Source: Eucalyptus grandis
Lineage: Eukaryota > Streptophyta > Magnoliopsida > Myrtales > Myrtaceae
NCBI RefSeq assembly: GCF_016545825.1
Contig: NC_052617.1
Coordinates: 55,384,472-55,448,471, forward strand
DNA length: 64,000 bases
Direction: 5' to 3'
Below are positions 11,141-23,957 of the stretch, piece after piece (within the stretch, counting starts at the first letter, position 1; each line of letters starts with the position of its first letter). Under the pieces are notes generated by a model. That model saw nothing but the letters and a program-made list of their open reading frames with translations. It had not been told where the DNA came from and made no database searches. The position numbers and the translations under genes are program-made.

Positions 11141-11570
11141 ACAAACTGTAAGGATGGATCAAATTCTGACTTGAACTTTCAAAGTTGCCCAATGTAAAGC
11201 ACTAGACTTTATAGTTATATCAAATCTGGCAAACCATTAACTCAAATATTTACAAAATTCTAGCACATTGATATTATTTTGTCACGACCTTCTCGTAGCT
11301 GAACCACGAGGGTAAGGCGCTTAGCATATACTTTTGCATGTTGACATTAATTTTGCACAAACCATAAGGATGGACCAATTTTTTGACTTGAATTTCAAAG
11401 TTCCCAATATAAAGCACTAGACTTTATAGTTATCTCAAATCTAGCAAGTGATTAGCTCAAATATTTACAAAATTCTGGCACGTTGATATTATTTTGTCAT
11501 GACCTTCTCGCAGCTGAACCACGAGAGTAAGGCTTTTAACACATACTTTCTCAAAGTCTATTAATCGCAA
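11141..11570. repeat. ~215-bp tandem duplication across an LTR edge
   Basis: Two units offset by about 215 bases: AAAGCACTAGACTTTATAGT, then TCAAATATTTACAAAATTCT, then a TGTC(A)(C/T)GACCTTCTCG block at 11,280 and again at 11,495. The right arm carries only one copy, so this duplicated in the left arm or was deleted in the right one. Confidence 0.85.
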
Positions 11571-13215
11571 CTTAGCACTCAATTCGACGTGTAATTAATC
11601 TTACCTTTCGGATGCCATTAATTGATTATATGTTAATTAGACACAAGTAAAATATAGAAGTGTATTTTAATTTTGCGAACTAGAGATTTAATGGATTCAA
11701 ACACTTGATTACACTAAATTAATCTAACACTTTTTGGTACTTTTGTTTATTATTTTGAAAATGTTTTACATGCAGTAGTCGTCTATTTGTTATCTTTTCA
11801 CTAACATGTGAGGGTTGATTATGTAGGTACGCAAGCAGGGTATGTAACACTCAATAATCAGTAATATAATTATAGAGAATTTTTAAAGAATCCGGATAGG
11901 CTTAGCAAGCAAAGCAAATTGCTATTCATCATCACAAAAATTCTGTAAACTATGATAGAGAAAATATGCAAGCAAAATGCATGGTTATGGACGGGCTAGG
12001 ACTAACTAACATTCATCTATACTAATCTTTTTTATTTTATTTAATTAATTAACATGCAAGACTTAAGAAATGATCCCTAACATTCTGTATGACACAGAGA
12101 TCAATTTTACATGCACTAATTTAATAACTAAATGGCAAGCAAGAATCATACGGCTATATGATATGCATGATGAGTTTTTAATGACATACTATGGAATTAG
12201 TTCTAAATACTACCATGTTAGTGTATTAAAATTCTCATAATAGGCAACTTTTATGATGCATTTAAAATCATATATTAAAATAAGACTATTGCATGGAATT
12301 AGTCAAACATTGACTTCCTTATCCCCAAGATAGACTTGATGAGTCACGAATGGCAGCAACAGTGGGCTTGGGTTGCAATGGGGGCAAGACAAGCGAGGCC
12401 TCGCGGATGGACTGAATTGGAGCGCCGGAAAAACCTGCAGGGAATGATCAAGGCCTGGCGTGGTCGTTAAATGGCTGTGCAAGACCCGAGCATCGGCAAC
12501 GCCGGCGTGGCTCACGGTGGGGGCTGAGATTCAGCTCAACAAAGGCTCGTACACAGGCACGGATATGGATTGTCGCCGGGAACTTGTAGGCACGGCTATG
12601 GACGATGACTTCAAGCAGTGGATACCTGGACAGTGGAGATCTCAGACAGCGGCAGGTTGCTTGCTGGGCGTCGAAATGAAGCGCGATGGCGGGGAGACTG
12701 ATGTTGCTGGAATCAACCGTGGAAGGTGATGCAGGACGCTCGGCTTGATGGAGATTCGATGGCGAGGCTGGTGGAGCAAATCTCTATTTCCTTTCCCATT
12801 ACCGCAATCATTCACCCGGCTTGCTCCTCTTATTTTTCTTTCTTTATTTCTCTCACTTGCTGCACTTGAAAACATTCCACAATTCTCTCCTCTTGGCTAA
12901 CCGTGAATTTGTGGATTGATTGGTCCTCTTGATTTGCTTCCTTGTCACAATCTACTTGCCTCTTTCATAGTCGAGCATATTTTGAAGATATTTGCTACTT
13001 CGGGTGCCGGCTGAAAGTATTTCCCTGGCTTCTCAAATTCAAGCACGATGAAGCTAGATTATATGAAATTTATTGGATGCGGACATGCTCTATGATGTCC
13101 AAATGCCTAAAATGCAATGCAAAAAATTAAAATTTCTTGTTTAGGGGTCGATTTTGATCCCAAATTTTTTATGCAATAAATGACCAAACATGTAGCTAAA
13201 CTTTAGATGTCAACA
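11280..13215 (-). mobile_element. Solo-LTR-like block in the left arm (Ty3/gypsy type)
   Basis: Read on the minus strand it begins TGTTGACATCTAAA and ends GGTCGTGACA, the same edges as the 2.9-kb LTR of the Ogre-type element at 50,233-53,128 (TGTTGACACCTAAA ... GGTCGCGACA). Just inside the edge both share a run meaning roughly GTCATTTATTGCATAAAAA. No internal domains adjoin it. I infer a solo LTR of a related gypsy family; the ~215-bp duplication makes the left boundary ambiguous between 11,280 and 11,495. Confidence 0.65.
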
Positions 13216-13739
13216 ATCTCTTTATTACCTATAACAATTTTTCTACCCCTTTCCTCTTTATGTTTTTCCTATCTTCTTACAATCATTAATTAGGCTTATT
13301 GAATTTTAAGACTTGCTATTATTATGCGGTGGGATCAAATGATAGTTAAATCCGCATACTTGCAATTGCAAGGACAGTGATGGGATAAAAAAACTTGCTC
13401 CACATGAAGCATGAGGTGACTGATTAAAATGTGGATTTGCATGTATATTTAGGGTGCATTTATTTTACAAAAAACATAATATTTTTGCAAAATCTTCCGG
13501 AAAATCATTTTTCTAAAAAATGGTTTGTTTTCCTTTATTTTGTGATATGCGATCGAAAAAGTTTTTTAGTGTTTGGATCTTATTCAGAAAATGATCTCAA
13601 TCTCATGATTTTATCTTAGGGGGAAAATTCTATTTTTTAAATTTTTTTCTTTTTTTCTTTTCTTTTTCCTTCTTCCTCCCTCCACCGGTCTCCGAGCCTC
13701 GGCGAGGGCTGACTTGGCCTGCCTTGGGCAAGGTTCAGC

Positions 13740-14560
13740 CTTGGGAACTTGAATATATGAAGAGAAAAAAATAGAGAAGAAAACAAGCGAGAATTTTTAT
13801 TTGGAAAATCCGTCCCAAAATCAAGAAAAGGGAAAAATCACGGTGCTGCTCTAGGTAGTGAAAGTATGATCTAGGGTTACAAGTTTTAGCATTATCTTTT
13901 ACCCTATATATAGTAGGAGTCTAGGGTATACATAATTAATATGGAAATTACATGTATGCTATTAGCAACAATAAAATCCCTATTGTCTGCTTTAACATTA
14001 CAGATGGGTGACCTATTGGGAATTGCTTGCCTAAAATAAATTGTTTCTGCACTTGAATATTATTTTCCTCTATTAGACTCCATAACTCTATCAATCTCCC
14101 ACTTGGAGGCTAATCTTTTAAAAATAAAAAAGAGCAATATTTTTTTTTTTTTTTTATAGTCTTTATCTTTGTAGCCCAAATTGTCCTAGTGCGGCGGCCT
14201 CCCTCATCACTTACCATGGAGGCCAACTAAGACAATACGCAGCCTCAGTTTCTTAGTGGTAACAACCTTTGTTGACATATCTGCTGGATTTTTTGCACCA
14301 ACAATCTTTTTCAATGACAAAGTCTCATCATCTATCAACGGACAAATTTGATATACTTTAACTCAATGTCTTTTGTCCTTGAATGAAATACTAGATTCTT
14401 TGCAAGACAAACAGCACTTTGAATGTCGTAGAAAATAACCTTGTTATCCTGCTCCTTGCTTATCTTCTTCAAAAAAAATATTCAACCAAATCATCTCCTA
14501 ACCAACTTCAAATATAGCAACATCCTCCATCTCGGTGGTTGAATTATATAGAAGCCTGAG
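13740..14560 (-). mobile_element. Copia remnant: RNase H end plus 3' LTR part
   Basis: On the minus strand, 14,240-14,480 reads as the end of a copia RNase H (DIQSAVCLAKNL, TKHIELKY, DDETLSLKKIVGAKNPADM, then VVTTKKL), with stops and shifts. A purine tract (AAGTGGGAGA on the minus strand, near 14,094-14,107) marks the start of a 3' LTR whose edge is at 14,093. The LTR contains a TATATATAG motif near 13,905. Upstream pol, gag and the other LTR are missing. The block at 13,608-13,740 is a T-rich tract followed by a short GC-rich patch with no gene. Confidence 0.7.
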
Positions 14561-14742
14561 AATGTTTCTGGCACCTTCCATTTTTCAAATATCGTCCGAA
14601 TGTTATGTTACACAAATATGGAGCGCAATTACTTTATTTGGACGCAGCATCTGAACTTTGAGCACATAGAACAAGCAACTAAAGAGACAAAAAAAGAAAG
14701 AAAAAAGAAAAATAGTACAAGGGCCAATATTGCCATGAAGTC

Positions 14743-15949
14743 TCATCTTCCGCTTTCAATTTCGAAGGGCACTTGGTTGCTTATGCTATCATCATTTCCT
14801 GATGCATTGCTTTTGAGGATGCCATCACATTCGCTTGATCTCTCACCAAGCAAATGCTCGGATTCTTCAAGGTCACAGCTCTAATTCACCCATGGATGCC
14901 TGTCCATCACCCTCATCAGTCCCTCCAGTTCTATTGCCGCTTCCTTCATGGTCGGCCAATCTTCCCCTTTCACCCTCAGGCAGCGGCTCGCCAGCATCGC
15001 GACTTCCTTAATCTCGTTAGGGTTCCCCTCATTCAGCACCCTCAAGTCAATGATTTCGAACAACCTCTCGCCCTTTATTGCAGAAGTAAAATACAAGGAC
15101 AAGTTCCTCTCATTCTCTGCCCGATCGAAGGACAAGGCCCTCGGTCCGGTCAGCTCTCAGCCAACACGACCCCGAAGCTATAGACATCACTCTTCTCAGT
15201 CAACTGGCTCGAGTAGAAGTACTCTGGGTCCAAGTACCCGAGGGTGCCTTGAACCAGTGTGGTCAGCTGCGTCCGGTCGAGGGGGACTAGCCTGGAGGCT
15301 CCGAAATCGGCAACCTTTGCAGTGAAATTTTCATCCAACAATATGTTCGTGCTCTTTATGTCTCTGTTCAAAATCTGAGCAGATGCATTGGAGTGCAAGT
15401 ACGAGAGCGCACCTGCAGTCTCCCTCGCAATGCGCAGACAAGCCCTCCAGGATAATGTGGACTCATGGCCACACTTGTGTATGTGGTCGGCAAGGGTGCC
15501 ATTGTTCACAAACTCATAGACTAATAAGGGGACCTCTGTCTCGAAGCAACAACCGATTAGCTTAACCACATTGCGGCGATTAACTTGGGAGAGGATGATC
15601 AGCTTGTTGATGAATTCTTCGACTGACTCGCGGTCCAAAATCTTGGCCTTCTTGATGGCGACAACCGTATTGTCTGCGGTAAGATCCCTCGATATACTTG
15701 TTCCTTGGCCTCCTTGGCCTAGGATTTGGCTTTCATTGTAGTGGTCTGTGGCCTTCTGGAGCTCTTCGTCGGTGAATATTCTTGCCGATTCAACGGAGCC
15801 TTCGTGCTCAGAAAGAAGTCTCTACAACATAAGGCGGCCCCCATTTTCTAGGAAGAACTTCTCTCTCTGTCTGCTGATCTTTCTTTCTCTCAGCCCCCAA
15901 TATAACCAGGAAACGACCAAAAGAACCAACAGGAAGCTTATGCTCACAC
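14743..15949 (-). pseudogene. WAK exon 3: transmembrane segment and kinase domain
   Basis: Starts at the acceptor CCTAG|GTGTGAGC with a transmembrane helix (VSISFLLVLLVVSWLYWGL), then the juxtamembrane stretch, ARIFTDEELQKATDHYNES, the glycine loop GQGGQGT, the VVAIKKAK lysine, RDIKSTNILLDEN, ADFGAS and GTLGYLDPEY. The HRD motif reads NRD (near 15,360). Lesions: an in-frame TAG at 15,822-15,824; two small compensating insertions just after the glycine loop; a one-base loss near 15,155 (after SFGVVLAE); and an in-frame stop after HPWVN at about 14,882. Beyond this stop the family's C-terminal tail is still readable (LEESEHLLGE ... SNASGNDD) to a TGA at 14,743-14,745. As read, no complete kinase would form. 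Confidence 0.9.
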
Positions 15950-16522
15950 CTAGGAAAAGACGTCACATTCGGCGTACAAACAAACCAGTCGTCCATCACC
16001 CTACATAAGGTTCACACTCCCAAGAAAAGGGGAAAAAAAGAATCGAAATATGCTTAACTCTTTCTTTTTCATTGCTCAAACAATCTTGTGTTAATTACTT
16101 CTCTGTCCTATTTTCTTTTCTCCTCCATCAACTTGAAGCTTTTGTATTAAGACAAACCTTGATAATAGCAAAATAAACCTAAATATATAGTTATGCTGAG
16201 AGTATCTTTTGATAACAGGAATAATATAATGCATCAAGTGGATAAAACGTGCTTGATTCTTTTCAACAACGAAAGAACAAGTGGTTGATTTGTTAATATC
16301 GAGTTGAATAACTTGAGATGACAATACATGTATATAATATCAATTTAATTCATGGACACAACTAACTCAGAGAAAGATTTACATTCGAAAAATGTCGATA
16401 ACTAACAGCAGAAGCTGGAACAATGACATAATAACAACATTTAAAGAATGTGAATGAATTACAAGATAAAAAGAAGCTTTTATATGATGAAAAGGTTTGA
16501 GCAATGTGTACGACTTATTGAC
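15950..16522 (-). other. WAK intron 2
   Basis: 573 bases, AT-rich, donor AG|GTCAATAAG at the exon 2 end and acceptor TTTTCCTAG at the exon 3 start. Nothing else was recognised in it. Confidence 0.85.
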
Positions 16523-16693
16523 CTAGCACAATGTCAATTGAGCGAAACCTCTTTTCATGGATGATAGGAGTACAACCCTTGCCATCTTTTCTTCCATCTC
16601 CTTGGGATCCCTCTGGACATGAACAATTATACGATCCTGGCAAATTCGTACATATTCCAACACAGGGTTGTGAAGTCACGCATTCATTGATAT
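16523..16693 (-). CDS. WAK exon 2: calcium-binding EGF module
   Basis: Begins at acceptor CCTACAG|ATATC and encodes DINECVTSQPCVGICTNLPG followed by SYNCSCPEGSQGDGRKDGKG, a calcium-binding EGF-like domain (DxNEC start, paired cysteines), then the spacer to the transmembrane helix. It ends at CTAG|GTCAATAAG. The 171-base length is a multiple of three, so it is phase-symmetric. No lesion seen. In the family this module sits in the cell wall-facing part next to the membrane. Confidence 0.9.
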
Positions 16694-17244
16694 CTGTAGG
16701 AATATATTCCAATTAGAAGAAGCAATCCGACTCCATTTCAATTGGAAGAAACCTGAAAAAGTAAATAGAATTCCATGATTTGGCAACACTTTCAATTATG
16801 AGAGGACATGTCAAGTCAATTTGCATTTCTTGAGACACGATACCTCACCACACTTTTTAAGGGATGGGTCGTTATCTCAAGATTTTAACCTTAACCAATT
16901 TGCATTTTTTGTTTAGAATAGAATATTTAAGAATTATCGAACAAAATTGTGCCATTACCAACTAGAATAACACATCACATAGAAAATAATTCAAAAATAA
17001 CTGTCTACAAATACAGAAAAATGCTGGATGTATTAACATCGGTTCATGAAATTGATTTACAAGCTAATTTGACCGACTCATATTGAGGGTTCAGTATGGA
17101 TTATATGTTTATAGACTCAATTGCTGTTGACCACTTTAGTTTGTAAAACAATCGTATGGACTAAATTTAGGAGAGAAGAATGCCTAGAATATGAGGAAGG
17201 ATTACTGTGAATATCTACAGATTATTGCTAAGGGCTTCATAGGT

Positions 17245-17670
17245 TGTTAGGAATAACGGATCCCCGAAAACTGGATTCGACACTAAATCGAACCCCTAAA
17301 GCAATGCGGAAAACGAAGCCCAGGAAAAACACGTATCACTGATCATAAAGCACACCACGGATTCGAGCGTACCTTGTTAGCCACAGATTAGACACCAATG
17401 CCGAAGATCGAGGAAGAAATTCTGATCCGATGATGTCAATTCGCCTTGAAAGGGAAAACGGCGTCGCCTTAAGCGTACTGTTCTTTTTGGAGGGAGAGAG
17501 GGAGAGGAACGTACGTGCGTTATTCCAACCGGTGTCTTCCTCTCTCTCTCTCTCTCTCTCTCTTTCTCCTTTTATACGTTCCCTTATCAACGGGCCCTAA
17601 TTCCGTAGGCCGGGCTTTTAGGCCCAACATGGGCGGACGAGCCTTAAGCCCATCACTAATAAAACCATCA
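17245..17670 (-). repeat. 3' LTR of copia element 2
   Basis: Begins TGTTAGGAATAACGG and ends AAAACCATCA on the + strand. It contains a (CT)n run near 17,541-17,562 that is longer than in the partner LTR and a TATAC motif after it. Confidence 0.95.
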
Positions 17671-17896
17671 TCTCCCACTCGCACATGGTAGGCTGAACAT
17701 GATTCTCTTTACCTCTCTTCAACATTCATACCAGTGAATAATCCGTGCGACCAGCATACTTTGAGAGCTCGTTGCCATACATCTGTTAGGAATATATAGT
17801 AGCTCATAATGGGCATCACATCCTGAGTAGATTTAGTATGCAGTACCTTAGATCGATCGATCACATTTATTATCTCTCTTGATCTCTTTTAAACAA

Positions 17897-17898
<2 letters not shown>

Positions 17899-17930
<32 letters not shown>
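17899..17930. repeat. (AT)n microsatellite
   Basis: About 16 AT units in the 3' untranslated part of copia element 2. A second run of about 14 AT units lies at 19,675-19,703 inside its reverse transcriptase coding region. Confidence 0.95.
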
Positions 17931-17933
<3 letters not shown>

Positions 17934-18850
17934 ATTCACAGTTATGATTATTACAAAGACAGTCATAATTGGTTAACCGGTGAATACAAAACTACAATGT
18001 GATTCTCCAAAATCGATCTTCCTCTTTCCTTCAAACTCTCAATTTCAGTTTAGCTTGCTTTTCTAGAAATGTCCCATTAAATCGAATCAACTCATGACCA
18101 TTGGCAACATCCTAAGATAGCAAACACTAAATAGAAATCTTGAAAATAAGTAAGAGTCATGAGGGGACTAATGAATTGAGGAACTCTTTTCCTCAAGAGC
18201 CTCACACGACATAAAAGTTGAGATCAAACTTTTGCCACTCTTATTGGTCATCTCATGCATACGTAGTATGAAATACGTATTACGGTATCAACTCATTTCC
18301 CATGGAGCGTATGTCTACACCTTTCAATACTGTACAGATGATAGTTCGACATACCCAATGTCTAACTTGAGTTCACGTATCTACTCATTCACAAAATTCA
18401 TCGAACTCACATCGGCATCATAGACAAAAGATAAAGTAAAGTATGTGGGATATTTTACTTTCGGACATAATAAGTATTATGTCCTCATCTTAACACCCAG
18501 TTAAGGCGACATACGTATTTTAAGCTTGAGCTCTCGATTATCACCTAGATAATAAGCTTAAAAACAGTATCATCTCTATTTATCACAAGTAAATAGAGGC
18601 GATTACCCGTGTGAGTGGGCTAATCTTATATCTGTCCGACATACTTCCTCAACTTAAAATAATGCACTAAGCATTAAGATGCATAAAGATCAAACAAAGA
18701 TTCATATGCATTAATGATGAAAAACACAAATTCATCAAATGTGAATGCTTCAGGGAAATTACAATCTAGTATATCAGACTCTATGCAATTCTAGAGATTT
18801 CATATGGCTACAAAACACATCTCTAGGTATTGGTTTTGTCATAGGATCTG

Positions 18851-19670
18851 CTACCATTCTATGCATAGTATGTACTCTAAGTTCACATCTTTTCGTGCAA
18901 TCATATCATTGACAAAAGTATACTTGGTATCTATATGTTTGGTCTTGCCATAATATTTTGGATCTTTGGTGTATGCTTTTGCTGTTTGGCTATTGCAGTT
19001 AACCAACAATAAATCTGCAGCACTTCCAATAGCACCTAAATGATCCAAAAAATCTCTTAAGCCAAACACCTTCTTATATTGCTGCTGATAGTGCCACGAA
19101 CTTAACTTCTATCGTAGACAAGGCTATATACTTTTGTTTCTTACTACTCTAACATATGGTGCCATTATTCGGTAAGAAAACAAACTCAGAGGTAGATTTC
19201 CTTTCATTTAAATCTCCTCCCCAATGAGCATCAAAATAGCCTTTAAGTTGCAGATCCTTTCCTTAATAACTCATCGTATAATCAGCAGTCCCCTTTAGTT
19301 ACCTTAGTATTCATTTAATGGCTTTCCAACATGCTTGACTTGGATTAGATTGGTATCTGATCACCATTCCAACTGCAAAACATATGTCGGGTCTTGTACA
19401 TATTATAGCGTACATCAAGCTCCCAACAGAACTAGCATAAGGAACATGTTTCATTTGTTCATTCTCTTGTGGAGTCCTTGGACAAAGTCTATGGCTCAAT
19501 CCTTCACCTTTTGCAATAGGAGTGTCTATGGGTTTACAATCCCATATCCTTCAATTCAAAGTTGGAAGACAACCAACTCTTGACATTATTAACAAACTCC
19601 ATATTACTTCCGGCAATTAGTATATCATCAACATATCATGATATGATCACAAATTGATCCTTGGATCTTT

Positions 19671-19705
<35 letters not shown>

Positions 19706-20271
19706 GATCCTCATCTATCATTGTAAAGTCATATGCCATTATGGCATTATGAAAATGTATATACCATTGTCTTGACGACTGCTTAAGGCCATATATCGAC
19801 CCCCAAAGTCGACATACCTTTTCTTCTTGGTCTTTCACTATGAAAACAGCAGGTTGTTCCATATATATTTCTTCCTCTAATTCTCCATTGAGGAAAGCAG
19901 TATTTTACATCCATTTGATGTAACTCAAGATCCATACTAGTCACTATTGCCAGAATTATGCAAATCGAGGTAAATCTCACTACAAGAGAAAATGTTTCTT
20001 CATAATCAATTCCTTCCTATTGATCATACCCATTCGCCACAAGGCGAGCCTTATGCCTTTCTATCGAGCCATCAGCCTTTCGCTTTATTTTGAGAACCCA
20101 CTTATTCCTAATAGCTTTGCGTCCTTTTGGAAGACCAACCAGTTCCCAGACTTGGTTTGATTTCATTGACTCCATCTCTTCTTTCATTGCATGAATCCAT
20201 TTTTCCTTACTAGGGCAATTCAGAGCCTCATTAATATTTCTTGGCTCATCCTCATCTTGTGGAGCAATCAT
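18851..20271 (-). pseudogene. Copia 2 reverse transcriptase and RNase H region
   Basis: From 20,271: WIHAMKEEMESMKSNQVWEL, RKAIRNKWVLKIKRKADGSI and RHKARLVANGYDQ (reverse transcriptase N-terminus); then LHQMDVKYCFPQW at about 19,920 and VCRLWGSIYGLKQSSRQWYI at about 19,780. An AT microsatellite interrupts the region where the catalytic YVDD box should be. RNase H remnants follow (SSVGSLMYAI, RPDICFAVG at 19,311-19,499; KTKHIDTKYTFV at 18,851-19,069). Five or more frames are needed, so the region is dead. Confidence 0.85.
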
Positions 20272-20673
20272 AAAAGTTTCCCCTTTAATGTCAAAACGTC
20301 GACGGGGAATACTTTGGCAACTTGTTCACCGTATGGGAGATTGTACACTTAGCACATCATTCCCCATTATGCTCCAACTTGGATTAGATAATGATGACAT
20401 TGTCTCATCATGTGGTTGCAATTAAGAATGAGTTGAATTCAATTCATCACTTCTCATATTACTCCCACTTGGACGAACTCCACTAATATCATTATCTTGA
20501 TCCAAGGTTTCAAATAGGAAGTAATCTTCTCCTATTTCGCCCTTCTTAGGAAATTCATCCACTAAGAATGTGACATCCCGTGATTTAAATTCAATTATTC
20601 TCCCACTTTCCTGCTCACCTATGAACACATACCCTTTTGAGTGTTCGGAGTATCTCATTAAAATACTCTACTT

Positions 20674-21372
20674 TTATCTGGGACTCAATTTCCCAAACTT
20701 GTGAGATGACATATGAGTATAGGCAGCATAACCCCATGGCTTAAGTAAACTTAAGTCCGGTTTTTTACCTGTCCATAACTCATATGGAGTGGAACTAAAT
20801 AATTTAGAAGGCACCCGGTTAAGTATATAGGCTACAGTTAACAACGCATCACTCCAAAAAGTGATATGTAAGTTAGCATGGGCCATCATGGACCTAACCA
20901 TTTCCAGTAGAGTTCTGTTTCTTCTCTCTGCAACACCATTTTGTTGAGGAGTATATGGAATAGACAATTGTATTTCTATTCCTTTTCATCACATTATTTT
21001 CTGAACTCATCAGATAAATATTCTCGACCTCGATCGGATCTCAGTGCTTTTATTTTCTTGTCTAATTGATTTTCTACCAAGTTCATTAAACCTTTTGAAA
21101 CAACTTATTGCTTCAGATTTATGAGAAATCAAATAGACATATCCGAATCGAGTATAATCATCTATAAAAGTGATGAAATAAACAGTCTCATGCCTTCCTC
21201 TCACATTTATTGAACCACAGACGTCAGAATGGATTAAATGCAGAGGAAATTCAGCTCTTTTATCTTTTCCAAATGGTTTCCTTGTTGTTTTCCCTACTAG
21301 GCAATGCTCACATATGGGCAAATCGACTTTTTCAATGTTGCCCAACAAGCCCTCTTTGGCTAGTCTATTCAT
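20674..21372 (-). pseudogene. Copia 2 integrase region
   Basis: The upstream frame (21,010-21,372) has the zinc-binding end (CEHCLVGKTTRKPFGK) and the core with LHLIHSDVCG and VYFITFIDDYTRFGYVYLIS. The downstream frame (20,674-20,967) has SIPYTPQQNGVAERRNRTLL, the E-containing end of the D,D35E core. A frameshift separates them near 21,000. Between 20,272 and 20,673 lie the C-terminal, less conserved parts, including YVFIGEQESGRIIEFKSRDV. Confidence 0.87.
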
Positions 21373-21569
21373 ACATTATTGGTCAATATGACCAAGTCTA
21401 GCATGCCACATATTTACATCATTATCATATGAAGTAGAAGACGTGAAACAAGGGAATAACAAACATTGACATCACCACAGTCAACATTAGAAAGTGATCA
21501 CAACCATAGTAGTTTGTATCCAAATACAAATCTACATCGCTATTATGGAAGTTCACACAAAAACCAAGC

Positions 21570-22331
21570 TTAACAAACATCAAAACAGACACTTAAATTT
21601 CGACGAATTTCCATAGCATATAGAATATCATGTAGGAACAAGGTGCGTCCACCACGCATGTTCAATTGGCAGGTGCCAATCCCTTTAACTTCATCTCTGG
21701 AGTTATATCCCACATAGATCCACTTAGTTCTAGTTGATACTCGTCGGAATTCTACGAAGGATCCTCTATCCTTCGCTACATGATCTGTCGCTTCTGAATC
21801 TACAGTCCACAAAGGATTGGATTCAGCCAATAATACAAAACTTGACACATAAGCTAAGTTCTCAAATGTACAAGAGGTGTTTACCTTCTTTGGCTCACAA
21901 CAGTTGCGAGTATAGTGACCCTTCTTGTCACAATTGTAACACCTCACCCTTGACATTTTCTTCACTTGAGGACGTTTTCCTCTCTTGTGTTGGTTAACTC
22001 TTGATCTCTTGCAATAAGGACTTGATCCTTTGCTTTCCCACATATTGAGCGAATCAATACGTTTGCACTTAGAGCTCAAAGCCCTTTCTGAGCTAGAACC
22101 AGCATTGCAAATATCTATTTTCGGCTCACATGCCGTCAAGCGGTCCTCTACCAGCTCAAGGTGGCGCACAGCATCCTCAAGATCTTCCATAACATGGTCA
22201 AGAGTTTCTAGTGCTTCTTGCTTTTCCAGCACATATTGAATCTTCATATTCAATATTTCACAATTGTCGCCGTTCACATAAGCAATTACGTTCTTAGTTG
22301 CTGAATCCATCAATCTAAACATATCAGACAT
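21570..22331 (-). pseudogene. Copia 2 gag and protease region
   Basis: A 253-residue open frame. A short helical segment (LETLDHVMEDLEDAVRHLEL) precedes a basic stretch and the zinc knuckle CYNCDKKGHYTRNC (CX2CX4HX4C). The protease motif reads WTVDSEATDHVA, with DSE where DSG is expected, so the catalytic loop is altered. The open frame begins well inside gag; the usual N-terminal gag domain is not readable upstream, where 22,332-23,030 is AT-rich and full of stops. Confidence 0.85.
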
Positions 22332-23339
22332 ATATGCACGAATAATTAATGCCTATCATTTATGCATCCACTTTGCACAGACCCATCATATCAATGAATA
22401 ATTTCAAGTAAGGTTTCAGAATCAAAAAAGTCACTACGTTTCCAATCATCCTCAAAAAATCCTAACTTAAAACTATTATTAATATAATTGTCTTATGCAA
22501 AATAAATTCTATGAAGTTATAAAAATTTCTATGAACTACCCACAGTAACTATTCACAGCAATCAGCAATAACAAAAAGCAACAGATAATTTAATATTGAA
22601 TAGAATAACAATGCTTTCACATAATACAACAATCCATTACACTAAGTAATATATACAAAGCAAAATATCAACATAGAAAGAGATATTTAACACTAAAAAA
22701 ATATCTCAAACTAATCTAAGAAATAAACAGGGAATGTCCCTTCTAATCTATCAGTCAAAACACCTGAGAAAACTGAAGGCACATTTGCCAACCATGGAAA
22801 AAACTTTTGGAGAGCTTTCATGTCGCCACCAAGACGCATTTACTCTACGCCATGTGGTGCTCAATCTAAGGGTTGAAGTTTTGGCCAACTCAATCCTATA
22901 ACCCGGGACCACGTTGACCTCCCATAACCGATCTAACACTGCTTGCCATTAAGGTGGAAGAGTGTTTATCAAAGCCGGCACATTCTCAAAATCCGGCATA
23001 AGATAACCATTCTAGATGATTTCTTGTATCATCTAATTGACCTTGACCACGTGTGATACTAAATCACCGTCATGCCACCGATAATCAGCTAACTCTTTCA
23101 TCAGCCTTTTCAGTCTAGCTCTTCCTTCGTTCATTCTCGGGATTGCAGGTATCCTTGCATAACGCATCATAGTTCCTGCAACAAATGCAGAACCAATAAA
23201 TGGATCACTTATAATCCATAATAAACAAAATGGAAAATATATAATTTTGCATGATTCATGCAACAAATGCAAAATAAAAAATGGATTACCTCTAACCCAC
23301 ACAGACATTTTTGAAAAAGAAACAAATCCTTTTTTCTTT

Positions 23340-23790
23340 CGGGTCAACGGTCGTCGGTCAACAGTCGTCGGGTCAACGGGTCAACGGTCAGGTCGTCGGA
23401 CCGGTCGGACCGGTCGGGCCGAGTCGGACAAACCGACCGCACGTGCCCGTGCGTGCCAGGCGTCCGCGGGTCGGGTCGGGTCGGGTCGGGTCGCCGGCGA
23501 GTCGTCAACCGGTGACTGCCCGGCCAACTGTCGTCAACGCTAACGTCAGCGATGACGTCATCCCAGCAGTTACCGACCGTTGGATGACGCGCACGCGTCG
23601 GTCCGCCGACTGGCGCGTGCCGGTTCGCCGCCGGCGTCGCGCACGTGCCGGTTCGCCGACCGGCGCGTGGGACGCACGCGGCCGCCGATGACAGCGCTTC
23701 GGCGCGTCGAGCCCACGCGCAGCGACCGGGCCGCGTGTGGGCGCGTGCGGCGTCGCCTGGCGGCGCACAACATGTCGCTGGACTTGCCTC
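23340..23790. repeat. GC-rich leader of copia 2 with GGGTC and GTCAACGG repeats
   Basis: A strongly GC-rich island inside an AT-rich element. It opens with short direct repeats of GTCGTCGG and GTCAACGG (23,345-23,400), then has five GGG runs spaced by TC (23,468-23,490) and many CGCGTG/GCCGGTTCGCC repeats (23,580-23,770). It lies in the untranslated leader between the 5' LTR and gag. Open frames here on both strands are explained by the high GC content, not by genes. Confidence 0.75.
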
Positions 23791-23957
23791 GACGACCTCT
23801 TTCACCCAATTCCTTCAGAAATTGATTTCGACTTACGGAAACTCAGAAAAAAAGGACGAACAGGGCTCGGGTGTCGGGATTTCTCGCCCCGATCCGTACG
23901 GCGGAAAATTTTCGCGAAAAATCAATCAAAAAACAACAAATAGGTCGGGAAAACGTG

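Larger units (their letters stand above)
10050..13607 (+). repeat. Left arm of a large inverted repeat
   Basis: Matches the reverse complement of 32,960-36,297 over nearly its whole length. Anchor pairs: 10,050-10,150 with 36,190-36,297; 10,200-10,300 with 36,000-36,130; 12,330-12,420 with 34,180-34,260; 12,780-12,960 with 33,610-33,800; 13,320-13,607 with 32,960-33,240. Divergence is visible (substitutions and indels), so the duplication is not recent. The outer boundary is sharp: similarity stops at CAGCAGG on both arms. It contains an LTR-like block (11,280-13,215), a GA microsatellite and no recognisable gene. Confidence 0.9.

Noticed and set aside
14854..15565. Plus-strand open frames of 60-125 codons
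   Set aside because: They are antisense to the WAK kinase exon, whose motifs are clear on the minus strand.
17899..17930. AT run as a replication origin or matrix attachment site
   Set aside because: A simple AT microsatellite inside a retrotransposon; nothing else supports such a role.
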